Below, piece after piece: positions 1-9,178 of a stretch of DNA of 64,000 nt. The DNA is taken from contig JAOULC010000009.1 of assembly GCA_029882215.1 (NCBI GenBank), positions 18,449-82,448 of the forward strand, in the 5' to 3' direction. The DNA is from Gammaproteobacteria bacterium (lineage in GTDB: Bacteria > Pseudomonadota > Gammaproteobacteria > SZUA-229). Position numbers and translations under genes: made by a program. A model generated the notes under the pieces. It did not search any database. It had not been told where the DNA came from and saw only the letters and a program-made list of their open reading frames with translations. Within the stretch, counting starts at the first letter, position 1. Every line of letters starts with the position of its first letter.

Positions 1-215
1 AACCTCATCTCCAGATCTTTTTTATTTGCCTATAAATAAAACAAATATAAACGCCCGTTTTTGCTGTGTACACAAGTGATCAGTATTATTTAGCCTGATA
101 CAAGTAATTTTGATCTATTGTGTGTTGCAAGATTTGGGTGCAGTATCTGTGTACTATAAAATTTAGATTATAAAAAATGCCGGGTTATCCGGTTAAAAAT
201 AAAATGGAGATGGAT

Positions 216-863
216 ATGCGTTTAATTTTGTTAGGGGCACCAGGTGCCGGTAAAGGTACGGTTGCAAAGCTGTTGACTGCAATGAGCGGTGCTGTACAAA
301 TTTCTACTGGTGATATTTTACGTGCGGCAGTAGCAGCAGGTACCGAACTGGGGAAAAAAGCAGAAGCAGCAATGAAAGCGGGTGATCTGGTTTCTGATGA
401 TCTGATCATGGGTATTATGGGCGAGCGACTGAAAGAAGATGACTGTAAAAAAGGTTATTTGCTGGATGGCTTTCCGCGTACCATTCCGCAAGCTGAAGCA
501 CTTAAAGTATTGATGGCGAATATCGGTGAAGAACTGGATTTTGTTGTGAATATTGATGTACCAAAAGATGTGATACTGGACAGGCTGACAACACGTCGCA
601 CCTGTACCGGTTGTGGTGCAATTTACAATGTAAAATCAAACCCGCCAAAAGAAGAAGGTAAGTGTAATGACTGTGGCGGTTCTGTTGTACAGCGTGATGA
701 TGAAACAGAAGAAGCAATATCTAACAGGCTGGATGTGTACAATGAAAAAACAGCACCGTTAGCGGGCTTCTATGAAAAAGAAGGTATGTTGCTGACGGTT
801 AGTGCCACATCCAGTGATGCGGTGATCGAGGCGATTGAAGAACGTTTAGGTGCAACTGCTTAA
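216..863 (+). CDS. adk: Adenylate kinase
   Basis: Interconverts AMP + ATP and two ADP in the cytoplasm. The 215-residue length matches the long bacterial form. The P-loop GAPGAGKGT is at residues 7-15, and the AMP-site segment GFPRTIPQAE is at 85-94. The LID carries four cysteines (C130, C133, C150, C153), which is the zinc-binding LID typical of Gram-positives; E. coli Adk lacks it. I chose the ATG at 216 over in-frame starts at 177, 204 and 210. A GGAG sits 5 bases upstream of it, and the protein then begins MRLILLGAPG as in the family. It is monocistronic and convergent with the next gene. Confidence 0.97.
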   Translation: MRLILLGAPGAGKGTVAKLLTAMSGAVQISTGDILRAAVAAGTELGKKAEAAMKAGDLVSDDLIMGIMGERLKEDDCKKGYLLDGFPRTIPQAEALKVLMANIGEELDFVVNIDVPKDVILDRLTTRRTCTGCGAIYNVKSNPPKEEGKCNDCGGSVVQRDDETEEAISNRLDVYNEKTAPLAGFYEKEGMLLTVSATSSDAVIEAIEERLGATA

Positions 864-891
864 GTGTATTTCTAAGCTAATTTGCTCTGAA

Positions 892-931
892 CCTAGGGGC
901 AGGTGAAGATGTTTCATCACTTGCTTCTAGG
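892..931. terminator. Imperfect hairpin between convergent genes
   Basis: An imperfect inverted repeat has arms at about 892-906 and 914-931. It lies just after the adk stop and overlaps the stop codon of the convergent minus-strand gene. There is no clear U-tract on either side, so a terminator role is an inference from position. Confidence 0.3.
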
Positions 932-2657
932 TCTTAGGCCCGAACTTATTTGCTTTTAAATTGGCATATTTATTTATAGTAGCCATTGTGTTTGTGTTCA
1001 GGTATTTGCTTTCCTTTAGTCTGAATTTTTTCTGAAAATCTTTTACAGCTCTGTCGGTCTCTTTGTTGTATTCGCCGTCAGCAGTGATGTTTTTATAGCC
1101 TAATGAAATCAGTTTGTGTTGAGTGGCTTTAATAAGCTGTCGGCTGCTCACTGTTTCAGAATCTTTTTCAGGAACAAAGTAAAAGAACCTGATCAACTGT
1201 TCGGCTGTATAGTAATCAGACCAGCGCTGGTCGGCCGGCAGCAGATTAGGAGAAAGTGTAGAGTATATAATCAATACAGAGGCAATCAGTGACGGTATGC
1301 GTTCAACGGATGAAGAATCAGTTTTAAAATTGAGTTTCCTGCGTTTTCTTAATGTCAGTGTTCTGCTGAACAGGTTGCCAAGAAAAATAAACACAGCTAT
1401 GTGAACAACCAGTGTGGTTAGCGTGCCTATGGGGCTGCTGGGTGCAAGCCCGAAATAATATCCGGATAATAATCCTGCCGATGTAATACCGATCCAAGAA
1501 AACAGGCTGTAACGCGGAATTAAAGCTTCTTTTAACTGCGTGAGTTTCTTAATGATGCTGTGAATACTGTCTTTACTTAACAGCTCGTCAGAATTGTTTT
1601 CCAGTAAAGTTTCCAGATCATCTGTGGTGCGGTTTTTATCGCTGCTTAAAATTATATTGATTAGCGGAATAGACTGCAGCCTGGAGTACTTGCCAGCGCT
1701 TTTGATTTTTGCACTGATGCCGACGACAGAATTAACAGCAGCGAGCAAAATGTCATCGAGTATCTTTGGTTTGGCGATGCATTTGACATTATCACCAAAG
1801 CCAAGAATTTTGTACTCCTTATTCAATACTAAAAGAGAAAGTAGCAGATATTTTGTTTTGCTCTGGTAGAGTACTGCACAATGATCCTTATCGACATCTT
1901 TTAACTTTAACAAAGCTGGAGTCAGATAGTCGTCAATCAGGGTTTGATGCGACTGCCGGGAAAGGAAACTTTCAATTTCCTTCTTAACACCTGGATCGGC
2001 AGTGTCTACAGAGTTCTTGTGCTTTCTGCTGGCATCGACGTGTACGGTGTAAACACGTTTAACTTCACCACTGCCCGAGCAGTTTTTGCAGTCGATAGTG
2101 CCTCTGCCGCTGCAGTCCGGGCAGGTATTAATGGCAGAAAAATTTTCTGTGGTTCTTAGTAGATCCTGTTTTTTAGTGATGGCTTTATGTGTGCCTTTGC
2201 CGGCGCAACGCGGACATTTGACCTGTCCCCGGTCGCAATGGCGGTCACACAGCTCTACATAAGCATGCGGTTTGCCGCCATTTAGTTTGACGGTGCTGTG
2301 TTTGAAAAAGTGAGCGGGATCTTCGTTGATATTGTGTATCAGCTCTATTTTACCCAGCGAGTTCTGGATGATGTGCTGGCCCTGTTTCTTTGCTGCGGCC
2401 TGCGCTTCACTGACACTGTTATGAAGTACTGCATTGACCCTATCCTTGCCGCTCATAATGCTTGCTTTAAGGCTGACTTTTACGTTCCAGACAAACTGCG
2501 TGTTAACGCTAACCTCTTTAATGGTAGCGCTTAAGACGGTAATGTCTGATAACGAGGCGCCATTGCCTTTGATCGTTTTGACGATGCCTTCACAGAGTGA
2601 CTGAGTACCTTTATCTGGCTTAAACAGGTAGTTAATAGAGTTGATAACTGTACTCAT
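927..2657 (-). CDS. DnaJ-type zinc-finger and peptidoglycan-binding-like protein, unknown function
   Basis: The function is not recognised. The 576-residue protein has an N-terminal domain of about 130 residues that I cannot place. A cysteine-rich segment follows at about 137-197, with one CDRHC and three CxxCxGxG repeats (CPRCAGKG, CPDCSGRG, CKNCSGSG), as in the DnaJ zinc finger. There is no J-domain. A middle region of about 170 residues leads to two probable membrane helices (about 384-402 and 406-426). The C-terminus (about 507-570) reads like a PG_binding_1 domain, with a DGEYNKETDRAVKDFQKKF signature. I chose the ATG at 2657, preceded by AAAGAG, because the upstream 19 codons look like leader. 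It is separated by a terminator from the transporter gene upstream. Confidence 0.75.
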   Translation of the reverse strand: MSTVINSINYLFKPDKGTQSLCEGIVKTIKGNGASLSDITVLSATIKEVSVNTQFVWNVKVSLKASIMSGKDRVNAVLHNSVSEAQAAAKKQGQHIIQNSLGKIELIHNINEDPAHFFKHSTVKLNGGKPHAYVELCDRHCDRGQVKCPRCAGKGTHKAITKKQDLLRTTENFSAINTCPDCSGRGTIDCKNCSGSGEVKRVYTVHVDASRKHKNSVDTADPGVKKEIESFLSRQSHQTLIDDYLTPALLKLKDVDKDHCAVLYQSKTKYLLLSLLVLNKEYKILGFGDNVKCIAKPKILDDILLAAVNSVVGISAKIKSAGKYSRLQSIPLINIILSSDKNRTTDDLETLLENNSDELLSKDSIHSIIKKLTQLKEALIPRYSLFSWIGITSAGLLSGYYFGLAPSSPIGTLTTLVVHIAVFIFLGNLFSRTLTLRKRRKLNFKTDSSSVERIPSLIASVLIIYSTLSPNLLPADQRWSDYYTAEQLIRFFYFVPEKDSETVSSRQLIKATQHKLISLGYKNITADGEYNKETDRAVKDFQKKFRLKESKYLNTNTMATINKYANLKANKFGPKT

Positions 2658-2747
2658 AAAAATCTCTTTGAAAATGTCTGTGCAAATATAGCCGAAATCG
2701 CTGCTATGTACCAATCAGGCTAACCCGAAGTTAAACTTTTTGCAAAA

Positions 2748-2773
2748 AAAAGCCCTGCATGAGCAGGGCTTTT
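2748..2773 (-). terminator. Rho-independent terminator after the YeeE-family gene
   Basis: A perfect 11-bp stem (2748-2758 with 2763-2773) has a 4-nt loop. On the minus strand it runs into a T-rich tail of eight Ts. It lies 20 bases beyond the stop codon of the transporter gene. Confidence 0.85.
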
Positions 2774-2792
2774 GATTTACAGCAATGAGTAC

Positions 2793-4004
2793 TTATACTG
2801 CATCAAGCTTACGCATGCTGGCAGGTAATAACTTCATATCAACCAGAGCAGTAATGAATGATTTGATGAAGCTGGCTTCTTCTTCATAAACCATTTTGTA
2901 GAACTGGATCTTCATTGTCAGTGCGCTACCGAAGACGATAGAGACAAACACAAGAATAGAGCCCAGTGCTAAGGTAGAGAACCCTGTAATACCCTGGCCG
3001 ATAGTGCAACCCATACCCAGAACACCGCCAATACCCATTAGCACTGCACCAAACATGTGGTTGATAAAGTCTTTAAGGTCATTGAACCATTCGATTCGGA
3101 ACGCTTTTGTCAGTAAAGAGATCACGAATGATCCGGCAATGACACCAAACAGAGCCATGACACCAAAGCTAATCAGCGTTGTGTTGGTTGGATTTAATGC
3201 CAGACTAAAGGTATCGCCCATCGGGTTAATAAACGTGTATGACTGTGACATAACGCCAACCGGTACCTGATCCATGAAATCAACCGCTTCTTTCCATGCG
3301 GCGCCCATGCTGCCACCGGTAATTGCCCAGGCCAGAACGATCAGTATGCCAATTACTGTGCCGCCGATGATATTTTCACTGTTGCTGCGGAAGTCTTGTG
3401 AGCGGAATACGTGGAATAAAATCGCTGCGCCAATAACAAGGCCACAGATGATGCGCAGTGTTGTCAGGCTTTCGGCGCCGGTGATGCCACCAATAATGGC
3501 AGGAATATCCTGTCCTGTCATACCAAAGCTGCCCAGGTTGATGGTTGTTGCCGTTATCCATGGGTGAAACAGAACCGCATAAAAGTCAGTCTTGGTCATC
3601 AGGTAGGCGAAGAAACCGGCAACAATTAAAACAAAGATTGATTTGATGTTACCGCCACCGATACGTACCAGTGTTTTATTACCGCAACCACTGGCAAAGG
3701 TCATGCCGATACCAAATAACACTCCACCAACGATATAGCGTAACCAGGCGAATTGCTCTGTGCGATAGGGCGGCAATGAAGGATCTATTGATGCATAACC
3801 CATGATGCTTTCAATAAGGGTCACACCAAGCAAGGCAACTGCAATCGCTAATAACCAGGATTTCATGCGATTAGTATCGTTCATGTTAACCCAGTCAGAA
3901 ACTGCGCCCATGGTGCAGAAGTTGGTTTTGTTGGCTACTGCGCCAAGTACGAATGCCAGAGCGAAAGCCCAGAGTAAAACCTGAGTTGTAATTTCTAATT
4001 CCAT
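2793..4004 (-). CDS. YeeE/YedE family sulfur-compound transporter
   Basis: This 403-residue polytopic inner-membrane protein belongs to the YeeE/YedE (DUF395, sulf_transp) family. Members such as TsuA import thiosulfate. Two internal repeats each carry a glycine-rich cysteine motif, FASGCGNK at about 104-110 and GMGCTIGQG at about 330-338, and an additional cysteine is at 30 (NKTNFCTMG). The cysteines are the proposed relay for the thiolate substrate in TsuA. There are about ten hydrophobic segments. No TusA-like partner lies next to it, so the substrate is inferred from family only. It stands alone between two hairpins. Confidence 0.88.
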   Translation of the reverse strand: MELEITTQVLLWAFALAFVLGAVANKTNFCTMGAVSDWVNMNDTNRMKSWLLAIAVALLGVTLIESIMGYASIDPSLPPYRTEQFAWLRYIVGGVLFGIGMTFASGCGNKTLVRIGGGNIKSIFVLIVAGFFAYLMTKTDFYAVLFHPWITATTINLGSFGMTGQDIPAIIGGITGAESLTTLRIICGLVIGAAILFHVFRSQDFRSNSENIIGGTVIGILIVLAWAITGGSMGAAWKEAVDFMDQVPVGVMSQSYTFINPMGDTFSLALNPTNTTLISFGVMALFGVIAGSFVISLLTKAFRIEWFNDLKDFINHMFGAVLMGIGGVLGMGCTIGQGITGFSTLALGSILVFVSIVFGSALTMKIQFYKMVYEEEASFIKSFITALVDMKLLPASMRKLDAV

Positions 4005-4143
4005 AACTATCCCATTGTGGTTAAGGTCGTAAAATAATAAAAGCTGCTATATAAGCAGGCCGCTGGTTCCGTTCCATGGTACCAATCTTTAGCAAGGCAT
4101 GATTTTACCTGCTTTTATAAGAGGCTTTAAGAGCCTTGGACTA

Positions 4144-4180
4144 AAATATCTGCAAAATTAAGTTAATTTTGCAGATATTT
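4144..4180 (-). terminator. 17-bp perfect inverted repeat, probable terminator of the Bat operon
   Basis: The arms at 4144-4160 and 4164-4180 are perfectly complementary and AT-rich, with a 3-nt loop. The repeat lies 18 bases after the batD stop codon. On the minus strand it ends in TATTTTAG. A smaller hairpin (AGGCT/AGCCT) follows at about 4122-4137. Position suggests termination of the 11.1-4.2 kb operon. Confidence 0.6.
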
Positions 4181-4197
4181 GCTGATTAAAATAATAG

Positions 4198-5883
4198 TTA
4201 AGCTAATTTATGTAATGGTTTAAGAGTCTGTGTTGCAGAATCAACTGATGCTAGGGGTTTCCCCTTAAATTTTTCAAAGCAGGATAAAAGTTCTTTCGCC
4301 TGCCAGTCATTAGTGTGATCTGAATATAGACTGCGGTTTAACTGACGAACCTGCTCGGCGAAATCAGTATCAAGTTTTAGGGCAACGTCACTAAGACTAC
4401 TGAAGCTTTCACCGGGCCAGGTCTGGCTGGCCCATTCAATCAGTAGTGATTTGCAAAGTTCTGTGTTGTTAACATGACAGGCGCTGATTATTTTTTTTGA
4501 AATATTTTTAGTAACGGGTTTTGTCGTGCTAGGGCTGTTAGTGACAACGCTTGTATGGCGTTTTAAAGTCAGCAGGAAATACAGCGTTGTTAGCCAGACA
4601 ATAAGCAGCACGAGACTGCTGTAAAACCAGAAGTTTGTCGTTTGCTGTGGAATAGCTGTGGACGAAGTACTGGCTGGTGTTTTACTGGCCGCTAAAGCGG
4701 GTGCCTGTGCGGTAGAGGAAACAGTTGCACCTGCTTTAATGGTAATTTGTTTGGCGGCTATACGCGCATATTCAACTTTTTCAGTCAGTGTGTTCCACCA
4801 GGCAATGCTTAATTCTGGTAATGTCACACTGCCGGAACGGGTCGGAATAAAGGCAATTTTTTCCTGACGGATACCGGTAATCCCGAGATCATCTTTAGTG
4901 TCATTTAATGACGGCTGATCAGGGTATTGCTTAACCCCTTCGATATCTTTTATGGCCATTACAGGAAGCTGTGCTGCGGTTAAGCCATTGGCCATCAATG
5001 TGATGGTTCTTGTTACCGGTTCGCCAACTTTAAATTCAGTATTGTCTGGCCACTCATCAACCAGCTTTATCTGTGAGGAGGGCAGCCAGTTTTTATTCTT
5101 GAACAGGGCAGGTACAGGTTTTACCTCTATATCAATTTGTTTTGAGTAGACCCGTTTAGTGGAATTACTGAATGGGATCGAATCAAAAAATGAGCGTCGC
5201 TGTGCAACAATCTGGCCGTTAAATTCCAGTGGTTTGATACTTAAACTACCGCTTTGTTGCGGAAAGATGGCGTAACGACGCTCAATAACTACAAAGCGCA
5301 CACCGTCGCGCGTGGTCTGATAACGTTTGTCTTCACCGAGTTTTTCAACAATAGCGTCAGCGTGACTCAGCTCAGGTTCGGTCAGGCTGGCATTCTGTAT
5401 GTCAACAGAGCGAAATAACTTTACGGTATAAATGAGTTGCGCCTGAACATAAACAGATGGCTGGTCAATTTCAGCTTCAAGGAAGAGATTTTTATCTGCC
5501 GCGGAAGGTGATGCCGAAGACTTCTGGATTTTAATATTGAGACCGGGGCTCTTATCGTTACCAAAATCAATGGACGGCAAAGAATAGTTGCCCGCCTGTT
5601 TGGCCAGCAGGACTAACGTCCATACTGTCTTACGATTAAAGTTGCCGTTAATAATCGTCATGTTACTGCTCTGACTTTTATTAAGAATGTCGAAATAAAC
5701 AGACAGTGGTGAAAAGTCAGGCTCCGCATCAACGGTGCCGTCGGCTTCAAACACCAGATTGAACGACTCGTTAGTAGTGATGTTCTGCCGGTCAACAAAG
5801 ACACGAATGTCAGCCGCGCTCGCATGGCTGACAAATAAACTGAGTATCGTGAAGACAGATAAGAAAAGAAACTTTTTTACCAT
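4198..5883 (-). CDS. batD: BatD-family oxygen-tolerance/aerotolerance protein
   Basis: This is a 561-residue envelope protein. It has a signal peptide (MVKKFLFLSV... ending ASA at about 24), a long beta-rich periplasmic region typical of BatD, and a transmembrane helix at about 421-441. The cytoplasmic tail is about 120 residues. Its gene overlaps the upstream VWA/TPR gene by 7 bases and is last in the MoxR-Bat operon. BatD-like proteins are thought to work with membrane-anchored VWA proteins under a MoxR ATPase. Their biochemical role is unsettled. Confidence 0.87.
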   Translation of the reverse strand: MVKKFLFLSVFTILSLFVSHASAADIRVFVDRQNITTNESFNLVFEADGTVDAEPDFSPLSVYFDILNKSQSSNMTIINGNFNRKTVWTLVLLAKQAGNYSLPSIDFGNDKSPGLNIKIQKSSASPSAADKNLFLEAEIDQPSVYVQAQLIYTVKLFRSVDIQNASLTEPELSHADAIVEKLGEDKRYQTTRDGVRFVVIERRYAIFPQQSGSLSIKPLEFNGQIVAQRRSFFDSIPFSNSTKRVYSKQIDIEVKPVPALFKNKNWLPSSQIKLVDEWPDNTEFKVGEPVTRTITLMANGLTAAQLPVMAIKDIEGVKQYPDQPSLNDTKDDLGITGIRQEKIAFIPTRSGSVTLPELSIAWWNTLTEKVEYARIAAKQITIKAGATVSSTAQAPALAASKTPASTSSTAIPQQTTNFWFYSSLVLLIVWLTTLYFLLTLKRHTSVVTNSPSTTKPVTKNISKKIISACHVNNTELCKSLLIEWASQTWPGESFSSLSDVALKLDTDFAEQVRQLNRSLYSDHTNDWQAKELLSCFEKFKGKPLASVDSATQTLKPLHKLA

Positions 5884-7664
5884 TGCTGATCGCCTGCGTT
5901 TTGATTGGGTCTTTGCTGTGACTGATACTGAAATTTGCGTCTTAATAATCCACCAGGATCATCGGGTATGCGGCGCAGCCATTGCTCATTAGCCTGTTGC
6001 TGTTCTCTGGAAAATTGCTGCTGCTCGGCTGATTGTGCGTCTTTGTTATCATCGGCAGAATTCTCAGTCTGTTGTTTTTCATCTTGCTGGCTTTGATCTG
6101 CAGTGCTGCTTTTATCTGCCGCCTGCTGTTGTTGATCCTGTGGTTCTTTTTCAGCCTGTTTGTCTGCAGGGTCACTGTTCTGATTTTCACTGTCTGCAGA
6201 AGATTCTTGTTCTGCAGACTGTTTGTCTGATGGTTTATTATCTTTGTTGTCAGCAGACTTGTCATTGTCATTTTTTTTATTTGTATCGTTTTTCTGATCC
6301 TGTTGTTTCAGCATTTTTTCAACCTGCTCACGGTTGTGTTTCGCATCACTATGATCCGGGGCTTTCTCGATCAATTTGTTATAGCTTTCAAGTGCTTTAT
6401 CATACTGGCCAAGCTGCGCCTGAGTATTTGCCAGGTTGTACAGGTTGTCCGGATCAGTTGTATCGAGCTGCTGGTATGATTCAAGTGCTTTTTGATACTG
6501 CCCTGATTTGTACTGCGCCGCTGCTTTCCATTTGCTATCGGTGAATTTTTCCGCAGCTTCTTGTGTTTTGTTGTTATTAAATAATTCACGTGCCTGCTGG
6601 TTCTGATTTTTCCAGAGCTGGTTCATTTCAAATGCATAAACCGGATCAGACTGAGGCAGAATAAACAAAACAATGATAAATAAATAGCCTTTACGAAAAG
6701 CAAAAGCGGCAAGCGGTAGCAACGCTAGTAACAGCCATGGGCCGGCTTCAACCCATGTGTCGGTATTGAGTTCAGTGGCTGTCGTCTGGTCTTTATCCGG
6801 ATAGCGCTCAAGTGGTTTCAGTAACTGGCGGATATCACTGTCATCAGCCGATAAAAATCGAAAAGAGCCGGCGCCACTCAGTGCCAGTTGCCTGAGTTTT
6901 TCCTGCTCGACTTTAGCAATAACAATAGCACCGCTGCTGTCTTTAAAGAAGCCACCGGAACTGAGCGGAATAGGCGCACCTTCCGGGTTGCCAACTGCCA
7001 GCACAGACAGTGTATAGTTTGGTGATAATAAAGACTCCGTAAGTGAAATAGCTCGCTCATTAATACCATCGGTGATCAGTAAGACATGGCCTTTAAGCTG
7101 CGCTGTCTGCTTAAACAGTGAGTGAGCCAGCTGAATGGCTTTGTCCGTCTGACTGCCTTGTAGCGGCATAATCGACGTGTTTAAACTTTTCACCTGAGAT
7201 GATATTGTGGCCGTGTCTTCGGTTAACGGCGTGACAGTAAAAGCGTCACCGGCATACACAATGAGGGCGGTCTGACCTTCTTTTCGCTGCTGCAGAATGT
7301 CTTCAACTTTAAGCAGTGCACGGGACAAACGGCTGGGTTTAATGTCTTCTGCATCCATCGAACGTGAAAGATCCAGCACAATGATAAGTGCTGATTGATT
7401 TTTAAAAACCGGTTGCGGGCGCTGTTCCCAGCTTGGTCCGGCAAGGGCAATAATGGCAATGAGACCGGCCAGCAGCAAAAGAAGTAAAGGGCTTTTGTTT
7501 TGCTGTAATACAGTTTTATGGAACAAATGGGGTAGCAGGTCTTTGTCACAAAAACTTTGCCAGCTTTTATTTTGTAACTGCAGCTTGCGCATTAGCCAGT
7601 AGCAAATAATGAGCGGGAATATGGCAATAAACCATTCAGGTCTGAGGAAGTGGAATAAACTCAT
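5877..7664 (-). CDS. VWA domain and TPR protein (BatB-BatC fusion)
   Basis: The 595-residue protein fuses what are separate batB and batC genes in Bacteroidetes. It has N-terminal membrane helices (about 10-26 and 58-76). A von Willebrand A domain with the MIDAS motif DLSRS begins near 97, and another helix is near 310-340. TPR repeats run at about 355-450. A low-complexity region rich in Q, K, D, N and S (about 455-560) follows. The conserved C-terminal segment WLRRIPDDPGGLLRRKF ends the protein. It overlaps the upstream VWA gene by 4 bases (ATGA type), which indicates translational coupling. Confidence 0.88.
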   Translation of the reverse strand: MSLFHFLRPEWFIAIFPLIICYWLMRKLQLQNKSWQSFCDKDLLPHLFHKTVLQQNKSPLLLLLLAGLIAIIALAGPSWEQRPQPVFKNQSALIIVLDLSRSMDAEDIKPSRLSRALLKVEDILQQRKEGQTALIVYAGDAFTVTPLTEDTATISSQVKSLNTSIMPLQGSQTDKAIQLAHSLFKQTAQLKGHVLLITDGINERAISLTESLLSPNYTLSVLAVGNPEGAPIPLSSGGFFKDSSGAIVIAKVEQEKLRQLALSGAGSFRFLSADDSDIRQLLKPLERYPDKDQTTATELNTDTWVEAGPWLLLALLPLAAFAFRKGYLFIIVLFILPQSDPVYAFEMNQLWKNQNQQARELFNNNKTQEAAEKFTDSKWKAAAQYKSGQYQKALESYQQLDTTDPDNLYNLANTQAQLGQYDKALESYNKLIEKAPDHSDAKHNREQVEKMLKQQDQKNDTNKKNDNDKSADNKDNKPSDKQSAEQESSADSENQNSDPADKQAEKEPQDQQQQAADKSSTADQSQQDEKQQTENSADDNKDAQSAEQQQFSREQQQANEQWLRRIPDDPGGLLRRKFQYQSQQRPNQNAGDQQW

Positions 7665-8650
7665 AGTCTGCCTCTGCTACTGACTCGTATCAAGATAATT
7701 AGCCCCGATAATATAAATGAAATACCCAGTGGCCAGAAGTAAAGCGCGGTCGTGGGTCTGAAGCTTTGAGTTTCCTTTTCAACCGGTTCGAGCTCATCCA
7801 GTAGCTGGTATATTTGTTCTAGCTGTTCGGTGTTACGTGCGCGGAAATATTTGCCGCCGGTTGTGCTGGCGATGGCGGTTAAGGTTTTCTCGTCCAGGTC
7901 CGCAGACGGGTTGACTCGACGTGAACCGAATATTGAACGCACAATCATTTCGTCAGCACCGATGCCGATGGTATAAATTTTAAGCTGGTATTGTTTTGCC
8001 AGTTCGGCAGCTTTTAGTGGCTGTATTTCACCCGCTGTGTTGGCACCATCGGTTAGTAAAATAAGTACCCGGCTATTCACATCGGTCTTTTCAAGTCGCT
8101 TTACCGCAAGGCCGATGGCATCGCCAATCGCTGTTTCTTTTCCGGCAAGACCAATGACGGATTCGTCTAATAATGTACTGACTGTCTGCCGGTCAAATGT
8201 CAGCGGGGTTTGTAAGTAGGCTTTTTTACCAAATAAAATGAGCCCGACCCTGTCACCCGTCCGGCGTTTGATAAATTCGCTGGCAACGGCTTTGGTCGCT
8301 GTTAGCCGGTCGGCCAGCTGACCGTTGAGTTTGAAATCTTCAACTTCCATACTGCCGGATAAATCAACGGCTAACATCAGGTCACGGCCACTGACGGGCA
8401 GCTCCACCGGTTCACCTAACCATTGCGGGCGTGCAGCCGCAATCACCAGTAACAGCCATGCCAGCAGGGCAAGGTATAAAAGCAGTTTGTTACTAGTGTC
8501 GGCTTTATCTGCACTGTAACTTTCAAAGTCATGCATGAAAGGGACATGCAGAGCGGCTTCATTCTGCCGTGCAGCCGGCGGTAAAAATTTGTAGGCAAGG
8601 TACGGCAGTGGTATGGCCAGTAATGCCCAGATCCAGTCGAAATGAATCAT
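7661..8650 (-). CDS. batA: Membrane-anchored VWA protein (BatA-like)
   Basis: The 329-residue protein has an N-terminal membrane segment and a second one at about 57-74. A VWA domain carries an intact MIDAS (DLSGSMEVED at about 94-103, plus the LLTDGANT segment), and there is a C-terminal helix at about 305-323. This is the usual BatA layout with the VWA domain on the periplasmic side. The gene overlaps both neighbours by 4 bases, so it is translated as part of the moxR operon. Confidence 0.9.
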   Translation of the reverse strand: MIHFDWIWALLAIPLPYLAYKFLPPAARQNEAALHVPFMHDFESYSADKADTSNKLLLYLALLAWLLLVIAAARPQWLGEPVELPVSGRDLMLAVDLSGSMEVEDFKLNGQLADRLTATKAVASEFIKRRTGDRVGLILFGKKAYLQTPLTFDRQTVSTLLDESVIGLAGKETAIGDAIGLAVKRLEKTDVNSRVLILLTDGANTAGEIQPLKAAELAKQYQLKIYTIGIGADEMIVRSIFGSRRVNPSADLDEKTLTAIASTTGGKYFRARNTEQLEQIYQLLDELEPVEKETQSFRPTTALYFWPLGISFILSGLIILIRVSSRGRL

Positions 8651-9147
8651 GCGCTTTTACCTGTCGGTGGCGGCAGTTGTTTTAACCACAGCAGCGATAA
8701 CTTCAGTAAATCATCGATATCGTCTGCTTTTTGTGATGAAGAGTAAATAAATTCGGTTAACAAATAGCCCGGGCCGTTGGAAAAGTTAAGCGTTGAATTT
8801 GACAGCTGTTTATCCAGCCAGTTTAACCAGGGCTTGCCGATAAGTCCGGCACATTCAGACTCAGGGTAGCTACTGATCGCCGCGCGTCGTAATAATGCAG
8901 ATAATGCCGCAGAGAGTTGTTTCGGGTCATGGTTTTCTGCGTAGGCTTTTTTAATTCGCTGATACTCAGCCAGTGCCAGGCGCCGTATTTCATGTTTCTT
9001 GCGGTAAGACCTGATTATTAAATAAGTCATAACAGCGATGATGATGCAAACAAAAATTATCCAGTAGCCTGCTGCCAGTGGCCACCAGGATAATGTGTCT
9101 GGCAAATGTATGTCTTTTAAATCAAGTTGCTGTTGTGGGGGTTGCAT
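8647..9147 (-). CDS. DUF4381 family membrane protein
   Basis: The 166-residue protein has one transmembrane helix at about 27-47, followed by a basic cytoplasmic segment (RSYRKKHEIRR) and a helical domain. Size, topology and position between the DUF58 and VWA genes match DUF4381, a regular member of gammaproteobacterial moxR-bat operons. The molecular role is unknown. It lies 31 bases from the DUF58 gene and overlaps batA by 4 bases. Confidence 0.8.
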   Translation of the reverse strand: MQPPQQQLDLKDIHLPDTLSWWPLAAGYWIIFVCIIIAVMTYLIIRSYRKKHEIRRLALAEYQRIKKAYAENHDPKQLSAALSALLRRAAISSYPESECAGLIGKPWLNWLDKQLSNSTLNFSNGPGYLLTEFIYSSSQKADDIDDLLKLSLLWLKQLPPPTGKSA

Positions 9148-9178
9148 AGCGGTATCAAGAAGTTCTCTATTAGTATTG

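Noticed and set aside
1..176. Upstream region of adk examined for the end of another gene or an RNA gene.
   Set aside because: No reading frame, tRNA or terminator could be supported. A TATAAA-like -10 before adk is plausible but without a convincing -35.
4252..4266. The 15-base sequence TAGGGGTTTCCCCTT occurs here and again at 29644-29658.
   Set aside because: The first copy is inside the batD coding region and the second is intergenic. With only two copies and a self-complementary core, chance is the simplest explanation.
6035..6544. A 169-codon plus-strand frame opposite the VWA/TPR gene.
   Set aside because: It is the antisense shadow of the Q/K/D-rich low-complexity segment of the BatB-BatC-like protein.
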